Assembly: GCA_033064195.1 (NCBI GenBank)
Contig: JARBJD010000113.1
Span: 147,233-211,232, forward strand
Length of the DNA stretch: 64,000 nt
From: Blattamonas nauphoetae
Lineage: Eukaryota > Preaxostyla > Oxymonadida
Direction: 5' to 3'
The notes beneath the pieces are model-generated. The model did no database searches. It was not told the DNA's origin and saw only the letters and a program-made list of their open reading frames with translations. The first letter of the stretch is position 1; each line of letters begins with the position of its first letter. The position numbers and the translations under genes are program-made. Positions 55,656-64,000 of this stretch are shown here, piece after piece.

Positions 55656-57344
55656 TCAATAACCTCTCTTCACTTCTTCATATGCTTCTTGGAGTCGTCG
55701 ATCAATGACATATCTCACCCGTGGTTGTCCATTTTCGATCCAGAACAACCAGTATGTAGCCTGATGCAATGCCAAAATAGGTGGGGGAGGTCCATCTTTG
55801 GTTGATGTGAAATATGGATCTAGTTCACCCTGATTGATTGGTGTTCCTCTGTAGACAATATTCACTGATTCTGCTGTTGAAATACCTTCTTCTCCACCAG
55901 CAATTTCACTTCGATCTGTTGGAACCATGAATGTGAAACAAGTTGCATCTGTTACTGGTTTTGTTCTCTTGGAATCCTTTCCTTTATAGTCAAACACTCG
56001 AGTTGAACAAATTGAATTCTCAAACTCTTCCGTGACAGAACAACCAATGAAGTCACCATTCACCATCATCATTTGATAGAACTCTGGTGATATTGTTGAC
56101 ATTGGGAAATTGGGATAGTTTGATCCGAGCATTTCAAATAAACCAACGTAGTGAGGATTTCTGAAGACTGTACATTCATTTGGTCTTTCAGGGAATAAGC
56201 ACATGAGATTCATGAGATTATTGAGTTTGATACTGATGTTTGATCTCACTCCCATGGCATTTGCTTTTGATTGAAATGATTGTGTGTCAATTCTTTCTGC
56301 TTTCAAGACGTATAATGTCTTAGAATATGTGTTGAAGAGAGATTGTTTTGTTGCATCAGTGATTTGATATCCATAGCAAATAGTGGCGACTTTATCCACA
56401 GATGAATTCAGAACAGTGCAAGTGAATGCTTCGGCTCCAACCTCAGCGACTGTACTGGCAGTTGGAGCATAACTCCATTTCTTGTAAGCTTTCAGTACTG
56501 GATTTCCTATCTGTGTAAATTCCTGTGTTAAGGGAGAAAAGTCCCCCTCAGACATCAAGAGCATGTTGGTTTGATCCGAAAGAGAAGTCAAGTCTTTATC
56601 TGGATTAACTTCACGACAACCTTCGGTTGATTTTCGAATGACAGTTGAAGGCAGAATTGGACAATACACTTGTGAATCAGTTGTCAAGTGAAATCGTAAA
56701 CGGAAATTGCCAAAGATGGAATTTGGATATTGGTCAAAGGTACTCAAAGGCAGTAAATTCACAAATGGAATACAGAGTGGAATTGTCGCAGTGATTGTTT
56801 TTGCGGTTTTATTGATTGGAACATAGTAGAATCCACACACACTCTGATCCATTCTCTGAACATTTTCCCACAAACTGTAACAGTGCTTCATGTTGTTTTT
56901 CTCTTCATTCGACTTGAATGTGTGATACAGAAATGATTCGTGAACATGATTATTCTGAAGTGTGTTGTCAATAATGTTTCCATGACTGTCAACGAGTCTC
57001 ATGTCTCGAATTGCATCTGAGGATGATTTGTATCCGACGAATATTCCGGATAGTCCGACGTTAGCTCCCGCTTCACCAGTCTGATATGAATATGGAATAG
57101 AAATTGTAAGATCGATACGCAAATGACTCTTCATAAATTCAGTAACATCATGACCGTCATAGCACAATGGAACTTCAATCTCATCTCCAATTCTGCATGG
57201 CATGGGAGGATTTGTTGGATGCACTTCTTGAATCGAATATATATGAGGCTCTGAATCCCATTGTTTTGGCAGATATGATTGCACTTCAATTTGCTCGATT
57301 AATGTCGATGTTGGTTTGGATTGATTTGATCTGAAACTTCTCAT
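55656..57344 (-). CDS. Major capsid protein-like, paralogue A (562 aa)
   Basis: ATG 57,344 to TGA 55,656-55,658. It is soluble and beta-rich, with no signal or TM segment. It starts with a short basic/polar arm, then IGDEIEVPLCYDG and a first sheet-rich half with LRIDLTISIPYSY and KHCYSLWENVQ. A second half follows with FGNFRLRFHLTTDSQVYCP and, at the end, INQGELDPYF and PPPPILALHQATYWLFW. Its neighbour B aligns along the full length, including the last ~60 residues. Size, fold-like pattern, duplication and neighbours (S74 fibre, small hydrophobic basic protein) suggest a double-jelly-roll capsid protein of a polinton/PLV-type virus. I cannot assign a specific family, so the call is inference from context. 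Confidence 0.6.
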   Translation of the reverse strand: MRSFRSNQSKPTSTLIEQIEVQSYLPKQWDSEPHIYSIQEVHPTNPPMPCRIGDEIEVPLCYDGHDVTEFMKSHLRIDLTISIPYSYQTGEAGANVGLSGIFVGYKSSSDAIRDMRLVDSHGNIIDNTLQNNHVHESFLYHTFKSNEEKNNMKHCYSLWENVQRMDQSVCGFYYVPINKTAKTITATIPLCIPFVNLLPLSTFDQYPNSIFGNFRLRFHLTTDSQVYCPILPSTVIRKSTEGCREVNPDKDLTSLSDQTNMLLMSEGDFSPLTQEFTQIGNPVLKAYKKWSYAPTASTVAEVGAEAFTCTVLNSSVDKVATICYGYQITDATKQSLFNTYSKTLYVLKAERIDTQSFQSKANAMGVRSNISIKLNNLMNLMCLFPERPNECTVFRNPHYVGLFEMLGSNYPNFPMSTISPEFYQMMMVNGDFIGCSVTEEFENSICSTRVFDYKGKDSKRTKPVTDATCFTFMVPTDRSEIAGGEEGISTAESVNIVYRGTPINQGELDPYFTSTKDGPPPPILALHQATYWLFWIENGQPRVRYVIDRRLQEAYEEVKRGY

Positions 57345-57348
57345 TTAT

Positions 57349-57372
57349 AGAAAAATAAAAAATACAATATCA
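57349..57372 (-). promoter_or_regulatory. T-rich viral start-proximal motif (capsid gene A)
   Basis: Minus strand: GATATTGTATTTTTTATTTT 6-7 nt before ATG 57,344. This is the clearest copy of the shared motif. Confidence 0.55.
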
Positions 57373-57391
57373 TTATTTTCTTTTAATGTTT

Positions 57392-59254
57392 TCAATTTGG
57401 AATAATTCCTAAATCTTTGTGTAGTGCTTTCAATGTATGATTTGGACAATACTCAACTTTTGGTTCACCATTGCTGTATCGTAATACCCACCACGTTGTT
57501 GCAGTTGTCGCTAGAATCGGTGCTGGAGGATGTGTAAATGTTGTCATATCACCACCACTTTGACTTGGGTCGTAAACATTATAGTATGTGTCAAGATTCC
57601 CTTGATATATTGGTTGAGATCTCAATGTGACTGCAGCATTCACACCTCTGGAACTGATTGAATCATTACAGTTCGTTGGACATCCACTTCGTTGTGTGGA
57701 GAAGCACAAAAGGAAGTCAGTGTTGTCACGAATCGGTCGCACTCTTGTCATTGTTTCACCTGGATAATTCTTATCACCGGAGAGTTTCTCTTGAACGAGA
57801 GAATCTGTAAGTGATCGCTCCAAATCATCTGGAACAGTTAGATAAGAATCAAGGTTGAGAGTTGACAATGCGAACTGGTAGAAACGAGCTCCAATAGTTG
57901 TGGTTGGTTGTTCTGGATAGTACTTGTTGAGTAGATTCACTTGGATATTCTTCTGCATTGGATTGTGGAAACAAGTGATTTCATTATCGTAGTGACGGAA
58001 GAGAAGCATAATATCCTTGGCATTCACAAGTACCATCTGTTGAGTACAGTCAATTCCTGTTGCCGTTGGTGTCTTTTGAAATGGATAGAATGAGATCTTT
58101 TCTGCTGGAATTGTTCCTGGTCGATTCTGATACATCTGCTTCAGATTCTCTTTCGCACTGTCATTAATATTGTATCCAGAACTCATGCAATACACATCAT
58201 CAATTTGATAATCAAGAATGTTCAATGATATATATTGATCCACGTATACAGGTTCTGATGTCAAGGTAGTTGAACCAAAACTATCTTTTATTACCGATGG
58301 TTGCTGAAATGATTGACCGATTTGAACGAAGTTCTTGGTGCATGAGGTTACGAGATTGTTCAGAAAAAAGGGACGGTGTTGAATAGTACTTTGAATTGCT
58401 CCTTTTATGTTTGGTGCATCTGCGGTTCCAACTACGAGTGATGATAGTGTATTTTTCAAAGTCAGTTCAGGATTCACAGGGCAGCAGACAAAAGCATCCT
58501 CATTGATGTACACACTCAATTTCAAATCACCGAATTGACATCGTGGATAGTCAGTCATACCTGAGAAAATGAGAAGATCTTCAAGGTTAATTGACACACG
58601 GATTGGCACATCAATAGTATCTTGAAACACTCCTGTTCCAGATGTTGTTGTGAAGTCTGATAGTGGAATATAAACACCAGCGACTGATTCGTCATGATTC
58701 CAGGCATTTTGCCAAGGTGTGTGACAATGTTTTCGATTCTCTAATTCACTCTTTGGTTATATCATGTTGTATATGTGAGACTCCATTGAGACATCATTGT
58801 TTGTTGTGCTTATGATTCTCTGATTGTTGTGAAGAACTGTAAGACTCCGAAAGATGGATGCTGAATGCTTGAGTCCAACGAACATGAATATTCTCTCATT
58901 CATCAAAAATCCAATTTTTCCAGTTTCCCATTGCCAATTGTTGAGTTTCAATGTTGCTGTCATTGTGAAAGTAATGAAGGAATCATCAATTTGACAAATA
59001 TCCTGATTACCAGTCAGTGGAATGATGATCTCTTGTCCTTTGTAGAATCGTGCATTCTCTGATGGTTTCAATTCTTGGATGGATGTACTGTGAGCTCCAT
59101 CATTCATCAGGTAATTAATGTGATGTTCGGACATCAGTTGTTGTTGTATTTGACCCATGTCATCTCTTGTGTATTCTATCCTTCCAGTGGTGTTTCCAGT
59201 CAATGATGATGCTCCAGTTCTTTTGTTTGTCAGATGTGTTAAATGTGAGTTCAT
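57392..59254 (-). CDS. Major capsid protein-like, paralogue B (one in-frame TAA)
   Basis: ATG 59,254 to TGA 57,392-57,394, about 620 codons. A single TAA at 58,757-58,759 lies in the same frame. The sequence on both sides aligns with paralogue A (SHIYNMI|PKSELENRKHCHTPW against SFLYHTF-SNEEKNNMKHCYSLW), so the codon is either Gln or a nonsense mutation. Further matching blocks are KGQEIIIPLTGNQD (N-terminal), FGDLKLSVYINEDAFVCCP (middle) and YQGNLDTYYN with APILATTATTWWVLRYSNGE (C-terminal). Two adjacent, strongly diverged capsid-like paralogues suggest two coat proteins in one particle. Confidence 0.6.
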
Positions 59255-59257
59255 TTT

Positions 59258-59277
59258 ATCAAAAATAAAAAAACATA
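59258..59277 (-). promoter_or_regulatory. T-rich viral start-proximal motif (capsid gene B)
   Basis: Minus strand: TTATGTTTTTTTATTTTTGA about 4 nt before ATG 59,254. Confidence 0.5.
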
Positions 59278-59291
59278 ATTGTTTCTTTCAT

Positions 59292-59591
59292 TTACTTTTT
59301 CTTTTTTGGTTTCTTCGCTTTTGGTTTCAGCTTTTCTTCCAGTCTCAGTATTTTACCTCTGAGTTTGTTCGCAACTGCTGAGTTTCCTTCATTCATTGCT
59401 TGCTCATATTGTGCCATCTTTTCTGTATGGATTTGCTGATCGGACTTCACATCTGGAATCATTTCAATTCCTGTCTGTGCTACCTTAGAAATCAGTGGTC
59501 CAACGAAGGGAATGAGATTCAGAAATGGAGCTCCAACTCTGAGTATATTTTTGCCAACTGCTGCTAATTTTGATAACCAACCTGGTGCCAT
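59292..59591 (-). CDS. Small membrane-active/basic virion-like protein (99 aa)
   Basis: It starts MAPGWLSKLAAVGKNIL, continues with a hydrophobic Gly/Pro stretch (APFLNLIPFVGPLISK), a helical middle, and a very basic end (KPKAKKPKKKK). The start and hydrophobic pattern match the 102-aa protein at 63,433-63,741. An amphipathic hydrophobic N-terminus plus a basic tail is the style of minor capsid proteins such as adenovirus pVI/pX and polinton equivalents. That comparison is by architecture only. TAA stop at 59,292-59,294. Under UAR=Gln it would run to TGA 59,259-59,261. Confidence 0.5.
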   Translation of the reverse strand: MAPGWLSKLAAVGKNILRVGAPFLNLIPFVGPLISKVAQTGIEMIPDVKSDQQIHTEKMAQYEQAMNEGNSAVANKLRGKILRLEEKLKPKAKKPKKKK

Positions 59592-59595
59592 TTTT

Positions 59596-59613
59596 AATAA
59601 AAATAAAAATATT
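59596..59613 (-). promoter_or_regulatory. T-rich viral start-proximal motif
   Basis: Minus strand: ATATTTTTATTTTTATTA directly upstream of ATG 59,591. Confidence 0.45.
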
Positions 59614-59619
59614 CGAATA

Positions 59620-59695
59620 CTAGTGAATTATTATCAGACCTTTGAGACTGATCTCATCGATCTCAGCTTTTTTGATCTCAGAAAATAACTAGTGT
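59620..59695. repeat. Terminal-type repeat of virus block 1 (GATCTCA-rich)
   Basis: ATTATTATCAGACCTTTGA is followed by three GATCTCA/TGATCTC words. The reverse complement of 63,360-63,440 has the same order (ATAATAATCAGACCTTTTGA, then TGAGATC words), so this is probably a shared element end. A 69-codon minus-strand frame (59,634-59,843) overlaps it and is not accepted as a gene. Confidence 0.5.
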
Positions 59696-60083
59696 TCAAA
59701 TTCTCATAAAACTCGAAATAACGAAGTAAAAGACCCACTATCCGTGTTGTTTTTTGTTTAGAAGTACTTTCATTGAAATCTCGAGATGAATCGTCCCACA
59801 ATAATTCTTCTTCCCGATCCGATTGAAGAACTGGATGAATCACGCTTGTTTATCGAAAAAATTATTAATTCCACCGTGATGGATCTCATATACCATTTCT
59901 TGACGATTATTTCTCTCTTAGAGTGATTTATTCAGCAGGTTTACATTCGTTGTTCAATTGTTTATTAGTCTTCGAGATTTCTTTTCATTATATCCTTTTT
60001 CTTCTATATTTCAACATTCTTATTCCATTTTCTCTTTTTCATTTCCTTTTATTTCCTTATCTTTCAAATTCTCCCTTCGTTCA

Positions 60084-61725
60084 AGTCTGGAAACGAAATC
60101 TCTGGCCTAACTGGATGTTTCTCTTCACGGTTTGTTTGCCTGTTTCCTTCCTCCGAACTCTTTTGACTTTATTCTTTTATTTTCTTTCTCATCGATTGTT
60201 TTATTTTCTTATCTTTAGGATTGTCATTCTGAACAAAACTGGATACTCGCTGTCTGGCATGTCACGCTGTTTTTCTCTGACCGCTTGGTGCAGTGGCTGA
60301 ATATGATGTTCGAAATTCCGAATCTGGTGTCTGTTCTCTTCCACGACTCGTATCTGTCGCTCCACTCTGTCTCCGCGTCGCTTCTGTTCAAGGTCCGGAA
60401 ATTGTTCACACTGAAGAACCAGTCTCTACAGACCCTCCTGACTGAATGTGTGCTCTCCTTTTCTGAACAATCGCACATTTCATTTATCGTTTCCAACAGT
60501 CCTCGCTCTTCTTTCTTTTCGTTGCTGATTCTGCTCTACCATACCCACATCAGGCAGCATTTGGGATGTGCAGTGGATCTGTCTCAACATGTCCAGCAAG
60601 TGACGCTCCATGACATGCCGAGCCGAAGACGGGTGTCGAAGATGAGCGAAGAACTGTCAAAACGGGATGGTCCCAAAAGTCGTGATATCGGACAAATTGA
60701 CGAAGAAAACATCTCAGAAGACGGAGAGAGTGCAAACGACACTCGTTTTAGTGACAAGCAGGACATTTAGAGTGAGGAACTGATCCAAGTTTGTGTTGCA
60801 AACCTTCTTGTCTTCTATTGACCCTATTCGGTCTCTCTCGACTTTTCATCGTTTTTTGCCTTCAATTTGTAACTTTTCATTTTGAATTCACACTCATTTT
60901 TCACAGGACCAGCTTCGGATGAGCGATGTTGAATTTGGGCGATTGAGTGGCGGTCTTGTGCATTCCCGCCCCGAAAACGACGCTGAATGGGAAAGAACAG
61001 ACTTACTATCGGAAAAGCGTGAGATTGGAGTGAAGTTGGAAATGGAGAACGAGCGATGGTTGGAACGAACAAATCGAAGCGATTTGGAGCACACAGAAAC
61101 ATCACCCGACTCGATTTCGTCGGATTCGCATCATTCTCCACTCTTGACACCACCTCACTCACAACACTTGGCTGTCCCAGACTCACCCTCCCCACCATCC
61201 TCCCACCACTCTATCACCGACTTCCGCTCTCCTCTGCCGCAAACCATCGACTCTTCACATTTCGATTCTCACTCCACCTCGCCTCTTCCACTCTCATCCG
61301 CACTTCACACTCCTTCTCCTTCCCAACACAAGTCTGAATCGTCATCACACGCATCTTCCAACCGTGACAAGACAGATCGTGTGACATCGTGCAGACACTC
61401 ACCACAATCTCGGAATTTGGATCAAAATGAAAGAAGAGATACGAGGAGAAGCTCCGACTCACTTGGAAGCACACGAGGCTCGTCGATTGTTTTTGAAGAA
61501 GAAAGAAGAGAGACATCTCGCGTGGCTGAACAAGAAAGCAGTTTAGAAGACTCAAGTCGACACAGCCAAGATGAACAAGACGGACCTGGAGAGACCGACG
61601 AAGAGAGACAAGTCAACAAAAGCAATGACCAAAGCAAGATCGAAGAGGGCGACGAGATGGATGACAAATATGTGCATCGTCGACAGCCCTAACTAGGATC
61701 TGTGTAACGACTGATCATTCGGTGA
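60084..61725 (+). CDS. Spliced host gene of unknown function, helical then Ser-rich and acidic (5' partial)
   Basis: The first exon I can place is 60,084-60,129 (VWKRNLWPNWMFLFT). The intron 60,130-60,218 ends in CTTTAG. The main exon from 60,219 encodes a helical part (DCHSEQNWILAVWHVTLFFS, FKVRKLFTLKNQSLQTLLTE) and continues through TAG 60,768-60,770, read as Gln, to the intron 60,789-60,906. The last exon (DQLRMSDVEFGRLSGG) becomes a Ser/His/Pro-rich then Glu/Asp-rich disordered tail. It passes TAA 61,690-61,692 and TAA 61,705-61,707 to TGA 61,723-61,725. The in-exon TAG followed by in-frame splicing supports UAR=Gln. The 5' end abuts virus block 1. I do not recognise the family. Confidence 0.5.
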
Positions 61726-62039
61726 GGAGATTGGGAGGGAGAGAAGGGACGAGGTGGGTTGGAGGGAGGATGAAAGAAGAGAAGGTGGATGAAGAGAGAT
61801 GGAGAAAGGAAGAAGAACGGAAAGTGAGAAGGCGAGTTGAGTGGGAGCTGTTTTACGAGAAGAGGAGGCAATTTGATCTCCCGAAGCGATTGGCTTGAAG
61901 TCAGCATCAGGTCGAAGCTGGCTATTCCAGTCACCATCCCCCATTCACCTTTGAGGCCAAAGCAGTCTCTCTGAAAGGCCAGTTTCAGTCGTCTCTTCAG
62001 CCGTTCGTGTGTCCTCCTCACACTACCAGCTCTCTCTTC

Positions 62040-63190
62040 ACCGTGTCTGACGAAGCCTCTCTCTTTGTGGTTTTTCTTCCACCAACTCGATTCCTCAATC
62101 ACGGAGCTTCTCATCAATATCAGTTCGGAGGGTGTGGTCGAAATCTCGCTTTGTGCCTTCACATCAGATGGAGGAATCCAATATGGCCTTCGCCGATCAT
62201 TCGGGTTTCGAATTCGATGGAGGATCTGTCAAACTATTACTCGCCCGTGATTTAAATTCTGTTCTCATCGCTAACGTCGCAACGACTGGCGATGGAGCCG
62301 TGCTGAGTTGCCGAAATGCGTTTGTTGAACTGACAAAAGCGCATTTCTTCGAGGAGTGTCACACAATCAACGTCAATCGGATGCTCGCTACGCTCTGCTC
62401 AGCGGAGACCAGAGGCGGTGACTACTTCATCCCCTCGCTCGATCAAAATAGCGATCTCAACCTTCAACCGACTCTGATCGAGTGTTCTGCCAAACTCGGT
62501 GGCTGAATGTTTCTCGACGTGTCTCGCTTTTCCTCACTGACCCTGACTCATCCCGGATATGTCGACCTACTCTCAATCAACATCCCTGCAACCATGTCCT
62601 CGAATTATGTCGCTGTGAAGGGAGGAGGGATCTTCTTCGACGGAGATTGGTTGCATGTTGGGAGTGTTCAGTTCGAATCGTTGCCAATGTCGAATGGTGG
62701 TCCATTTATCTACGGAGAAGAGCTGGTCGAATAGCACGATGTCGTCGAATGATGGTTCTCCATCCAAACAGATCGAAGTGGAAGGCCATCCCGAATGGTC
62801 TCGAAATTTGGATCTTCCAAAGATTGTTCTGATCGCCTCTGATTCGCCGACTTATCAAAGTGTCTTCGAGAAGGAGTCGAAAAGCAGTTCGATCAACGAT
62901 TATCTCCCTCTGCTGCATCTGAAAGACGAGAATTACGAGTATCTCCAAATCCCGATCTTCATCCAGCACAAAGTGTTTTAGACCAAACAGGAGTTGTGAC
63001 AGAGCAATCCATCCTTTTTATTCCAGAGACATCAACCGATCCAGTTACGCACTCCATTCTCATTTGGATCCAACTGTCGGAAGAACGATCGATTCTTCCT
63101 GAATCGACGCCTTCTCCGTCTGATGGATGGACAGCGAGAGGTGGAATGAGCAACACGTGGCGATCGCATGGACTGAATAATTATGCAACG
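62040..63190 (+). pseudogene. Beta-helix (Pmp-like) receptor fragment
   Basis: Frame fragments match the middle of the gene at 1740-8729: CSAKLGG (about 62,480-62,503), IEVEGHPEWSRNLDLPKIVL (about 62,770-62,830) and YEYLQIPIFIQHKVF (about 62,935-62,980). The match then continues in another frame (GVVTEQSILFIPE). An in-frame TGA at 62,504-62,506 stands where the paralogue has Gly (GGA to TGA), and other shifts are present. Neither start nor TM/kinase tail is present. Virus block 2 begins about 150 bp downstream. Confidence 0.6.
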
Positions 63191-63349
63191 AAAGCAACTT
63201 CGAGAAGAGTGCGAAAAGGAGAGAAGACGTTTTTCCCCTCTTTTCAGTGTTCATTCTATCGCACTACAACCATTTCGCTTTTTCAAGATTCTTATTTTGA
63301 CCAATTGACACAACAATGAGACAAATATAGATACGCCTAATTAAGTCAT

Positions 63350-63440
63350 TGATCTCAGTCCCAAAAACCGGAACTGAGATCGATCGATCTCAGTTTCTGC
63401 TTGATCGATCTCATGTATCAAAGGTCTGATTATTATCCTT
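63350..63440. repeat. Terminal-type repeat of virus block 2 with a 22-nt palindrome
   Basis: It contains the perfect palindrome ACTGAGATC-GATC-GATCTCAGT (about 63,373-63,394) and five GATCTCA/TGAGATC words. It ends in the complement of the ATAATAATCAGACCTTTTGA motif shared with 59,620-59,695. It overlaps the 3' end of the 102-aa gene. Confidence 0.5.
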
Positions 63441-63741
63441 TGAATTGAATTTTGGAATTGGACCAGAGTGGCATATCATCATTTGAGAATCGTCCATTTC
63501 GTGGAGGTTCGTACTCGATCATCTGTGGTTTTTGTTGACGATTGATCGCCTTATTTTGTTGATAAACGTCCATCATTCCTCCTAATCCATTGATTATTCC
63601 ACCTGCTGTTTGTCCGAATTTACTGTTCGTTTGAGAGAGTAATCCACCACCGACTTGAAGCAATGTTGGAGCTAGAGGTTTGATGAATTGAAAGAATTGC
63701 TTGCCGATATTTTTGAGTTTGTTGAAACTTCCTGGTGCCAT
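63433..63741 (-). CDS. Small hydrophobic Gly-rich virion-like protein (102 aa)
   Basis: Start MAPGSFNKLKNIGKQFF, then FIKPLAPTLLQVGGGLLSQ and a Gly-rich helix (GGIINGLGGMMDVYQQ), ending in a polar Asn/Gln/Pro tail. It shares the MAPG..(S/N)KL…GK start and hydrophobic layout with the 99-aa protein at 59,292-59,591 but lacks its basic tail. It ends with two TAA codons in tandem, overlapping the terminal repeat. The role is probably a minor capsid or membrane-active protein, by analogy only. Confidence 0.5.
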   Translation of the reverse strand: MAPGSFNKLKNIGKQFFQFIKPLAPTLLQVGGGLLSQTNSKFGQTAGGIINGLGGMMDVYQQNKAINRQQKPQMIEYEPPRNGRFSNDDMPLWSNSKIQFKG

Positions 63742-63744
63742 TTA

Positions 63745-63768
63745 TGTAAAAATAAAAAATACAATTCA
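63745..63768 (-). promoter_or_regulatory. T-rich viral start-proximal motif
   Basis: Minus strand: GAATTGTATTTTTTATTTTT about 5 nt upstream of ATG 63,741. It is nearly identical to the copy before capsid gene A. Confidence 0.55.
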
Positions 63769-63777
63769 TTTATAATT

Positions 63778-64000
63778 TTAGCGGGGAATTGCTTTCGTCA
63801 GAGAAATGCCAGAATTGAGAATAGTGTTGTATACTTCATTGTAGGCAATGCTCATATCTTTTCCACCAACAAGGATCTTGAATATTGTTCTAAAGATTGG
63901 TAGTTTATTCAGACATAGACACTTGTCAGACAAATCATCCAATTCGATCACCACATCGTTGATTCCAGTGAGTGTCGCAATCAGTACATAAATCACTTTG
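63778..64000 (-). CDS. Virus-block protein of unknown function (C-terminal 73 residues, partial)
   Basis: The minus-strand frame is open at the window edge and ends with SGISLTKAIPR at TAA 63,778-63,780 (TGA 63,766-63,768 if UAR is Gln). It is predicted mixed helical/beta (LIATLTGINDVVIELDDLSD). No recognisable domain. It lies upstream of the 102-aa gene in the same direction. Confidence 0.4.
   Translation of the reverse strand, partial: KVIYVLIATLTGINDVVIELDDLSDKCLCLNKLPIFRTIFKILVGGKDMSIAYNEVYNTILNSGISLTKAIPR

Larger units (their letters stand above)
54141..59700. mobile_element. Virus-like gene block 1 (structural genes)
   Basis: Compact genes with tiny gaps and a shared start-proximal motif lie here: S74-type fibre protein, a small unknown, two paralogous capsid-like proteins and a small hydrophobic/basic protein. 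A GATCTCA-rich terminal sequence at about 59,633-59,690 marks the right edge. The left edge next to the satellite array is not defined. No replication, integration or packaging gene is present, so this is a partial or non-autonomous endogenous viral element. Confidence 0.65.
63350..64000. mobile_element. Virus-like gene block 2, left end (continues beyond the window)
   Basis: Two small minus-strand genes with the viral upstream motif and a GATCTCA-rich end. The gene start MAPGxxxKL is shared with block 1. The rest lies outside the window. Confidence 0.5.

Noticed and set aside
1-64000. UGA as a sense codon
   Set aside because: TGA ends every well-defined host gene; the two in-frame TGAs are better explained as mutations or errors.

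Overview
This window looks like nuclear DNA of an oxymonad flagellate (Preaxostyla, closest in style to Blattamonas/Streblomastix). Genes are large, many carry very short GT-AG introns, and several belong to families I associate with this group: giant secreted beta-helix receptors with a kinase-like tail, and kinase/SPRY-repeat proteins. The host genes behave as if UAA and UAG are glutamine and UGA is the only stop. At least six in-frame UAR codons sit inside otherwise continuous host reading frames, and every well-defined host gene end is TGA. This is the code described for the oxymonad Streblomastix strix. The genus assignment is inference.

Layout. 1-8.7 kb: a propeller/TM/coiled-coil receptor on the minus strand (runs off the window) is divergent from a 2.3-kaa beta-helix receptor on the plus strand. 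9.7-14.4 kb: a degraded helical-family gene and a rearranged beta-helix gene, both minus. 15.1-30.6 kb: one minus-strand beta-helix receptor gene split by four separate insertions (463 bp, 380 bp, 3.4 kb and 5.0 kb). The 3.4-kb insertion is Mutator-like, with ~94-bp inverted ends, a 9-bp target duplication and a host-type gene inside. The 5.0-kb insertion has the layout of a DIRS retrotransposon: unequal inverted ends plus an internal region complementary to both ends, and no target duplication. 30.8-36.8 kb: a beta-helix/Ig-like-repeat receptor on the plus strand. 37.3-47.6 kb: two tandem ~5.16-kb copies of a kinase/coiled-coil/SPRY-repeat gene. 48.6-49.5 kb: a truncated LRR/coiled-coil gene. 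50.8-53.9 kb: a ~140-bp satellite-like array interrupted by a 1.58-kb foldback element.

54.1-59.7 kb and 63.3 kb to the window end hold virus-like structural genes. They are an S74-type fibre/chaperone protein, two paralogous large capsid-like proteins, two related small basic/hydrophobic virion-like proteins and two small unknowns. Several share a T-rich motif directly upstream of the start codon. No polymerase, integrase or packaging ATPase lies inside the window. A host island (a spliced gene plus a beta-helix pseudogene, 60.1-63.2 kb) separates the two viral stretches.

The receptors probably sit at the cell surface, with beta-helix or propeller ectodomains outside and kinase-like or coiled-coil tails inside. 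The soluble kinase/SPRY proteins would be cytoplasmic partners or effectors. Several single-base frameshifts lie at homopolymers and could be assembly errors rather than biology.
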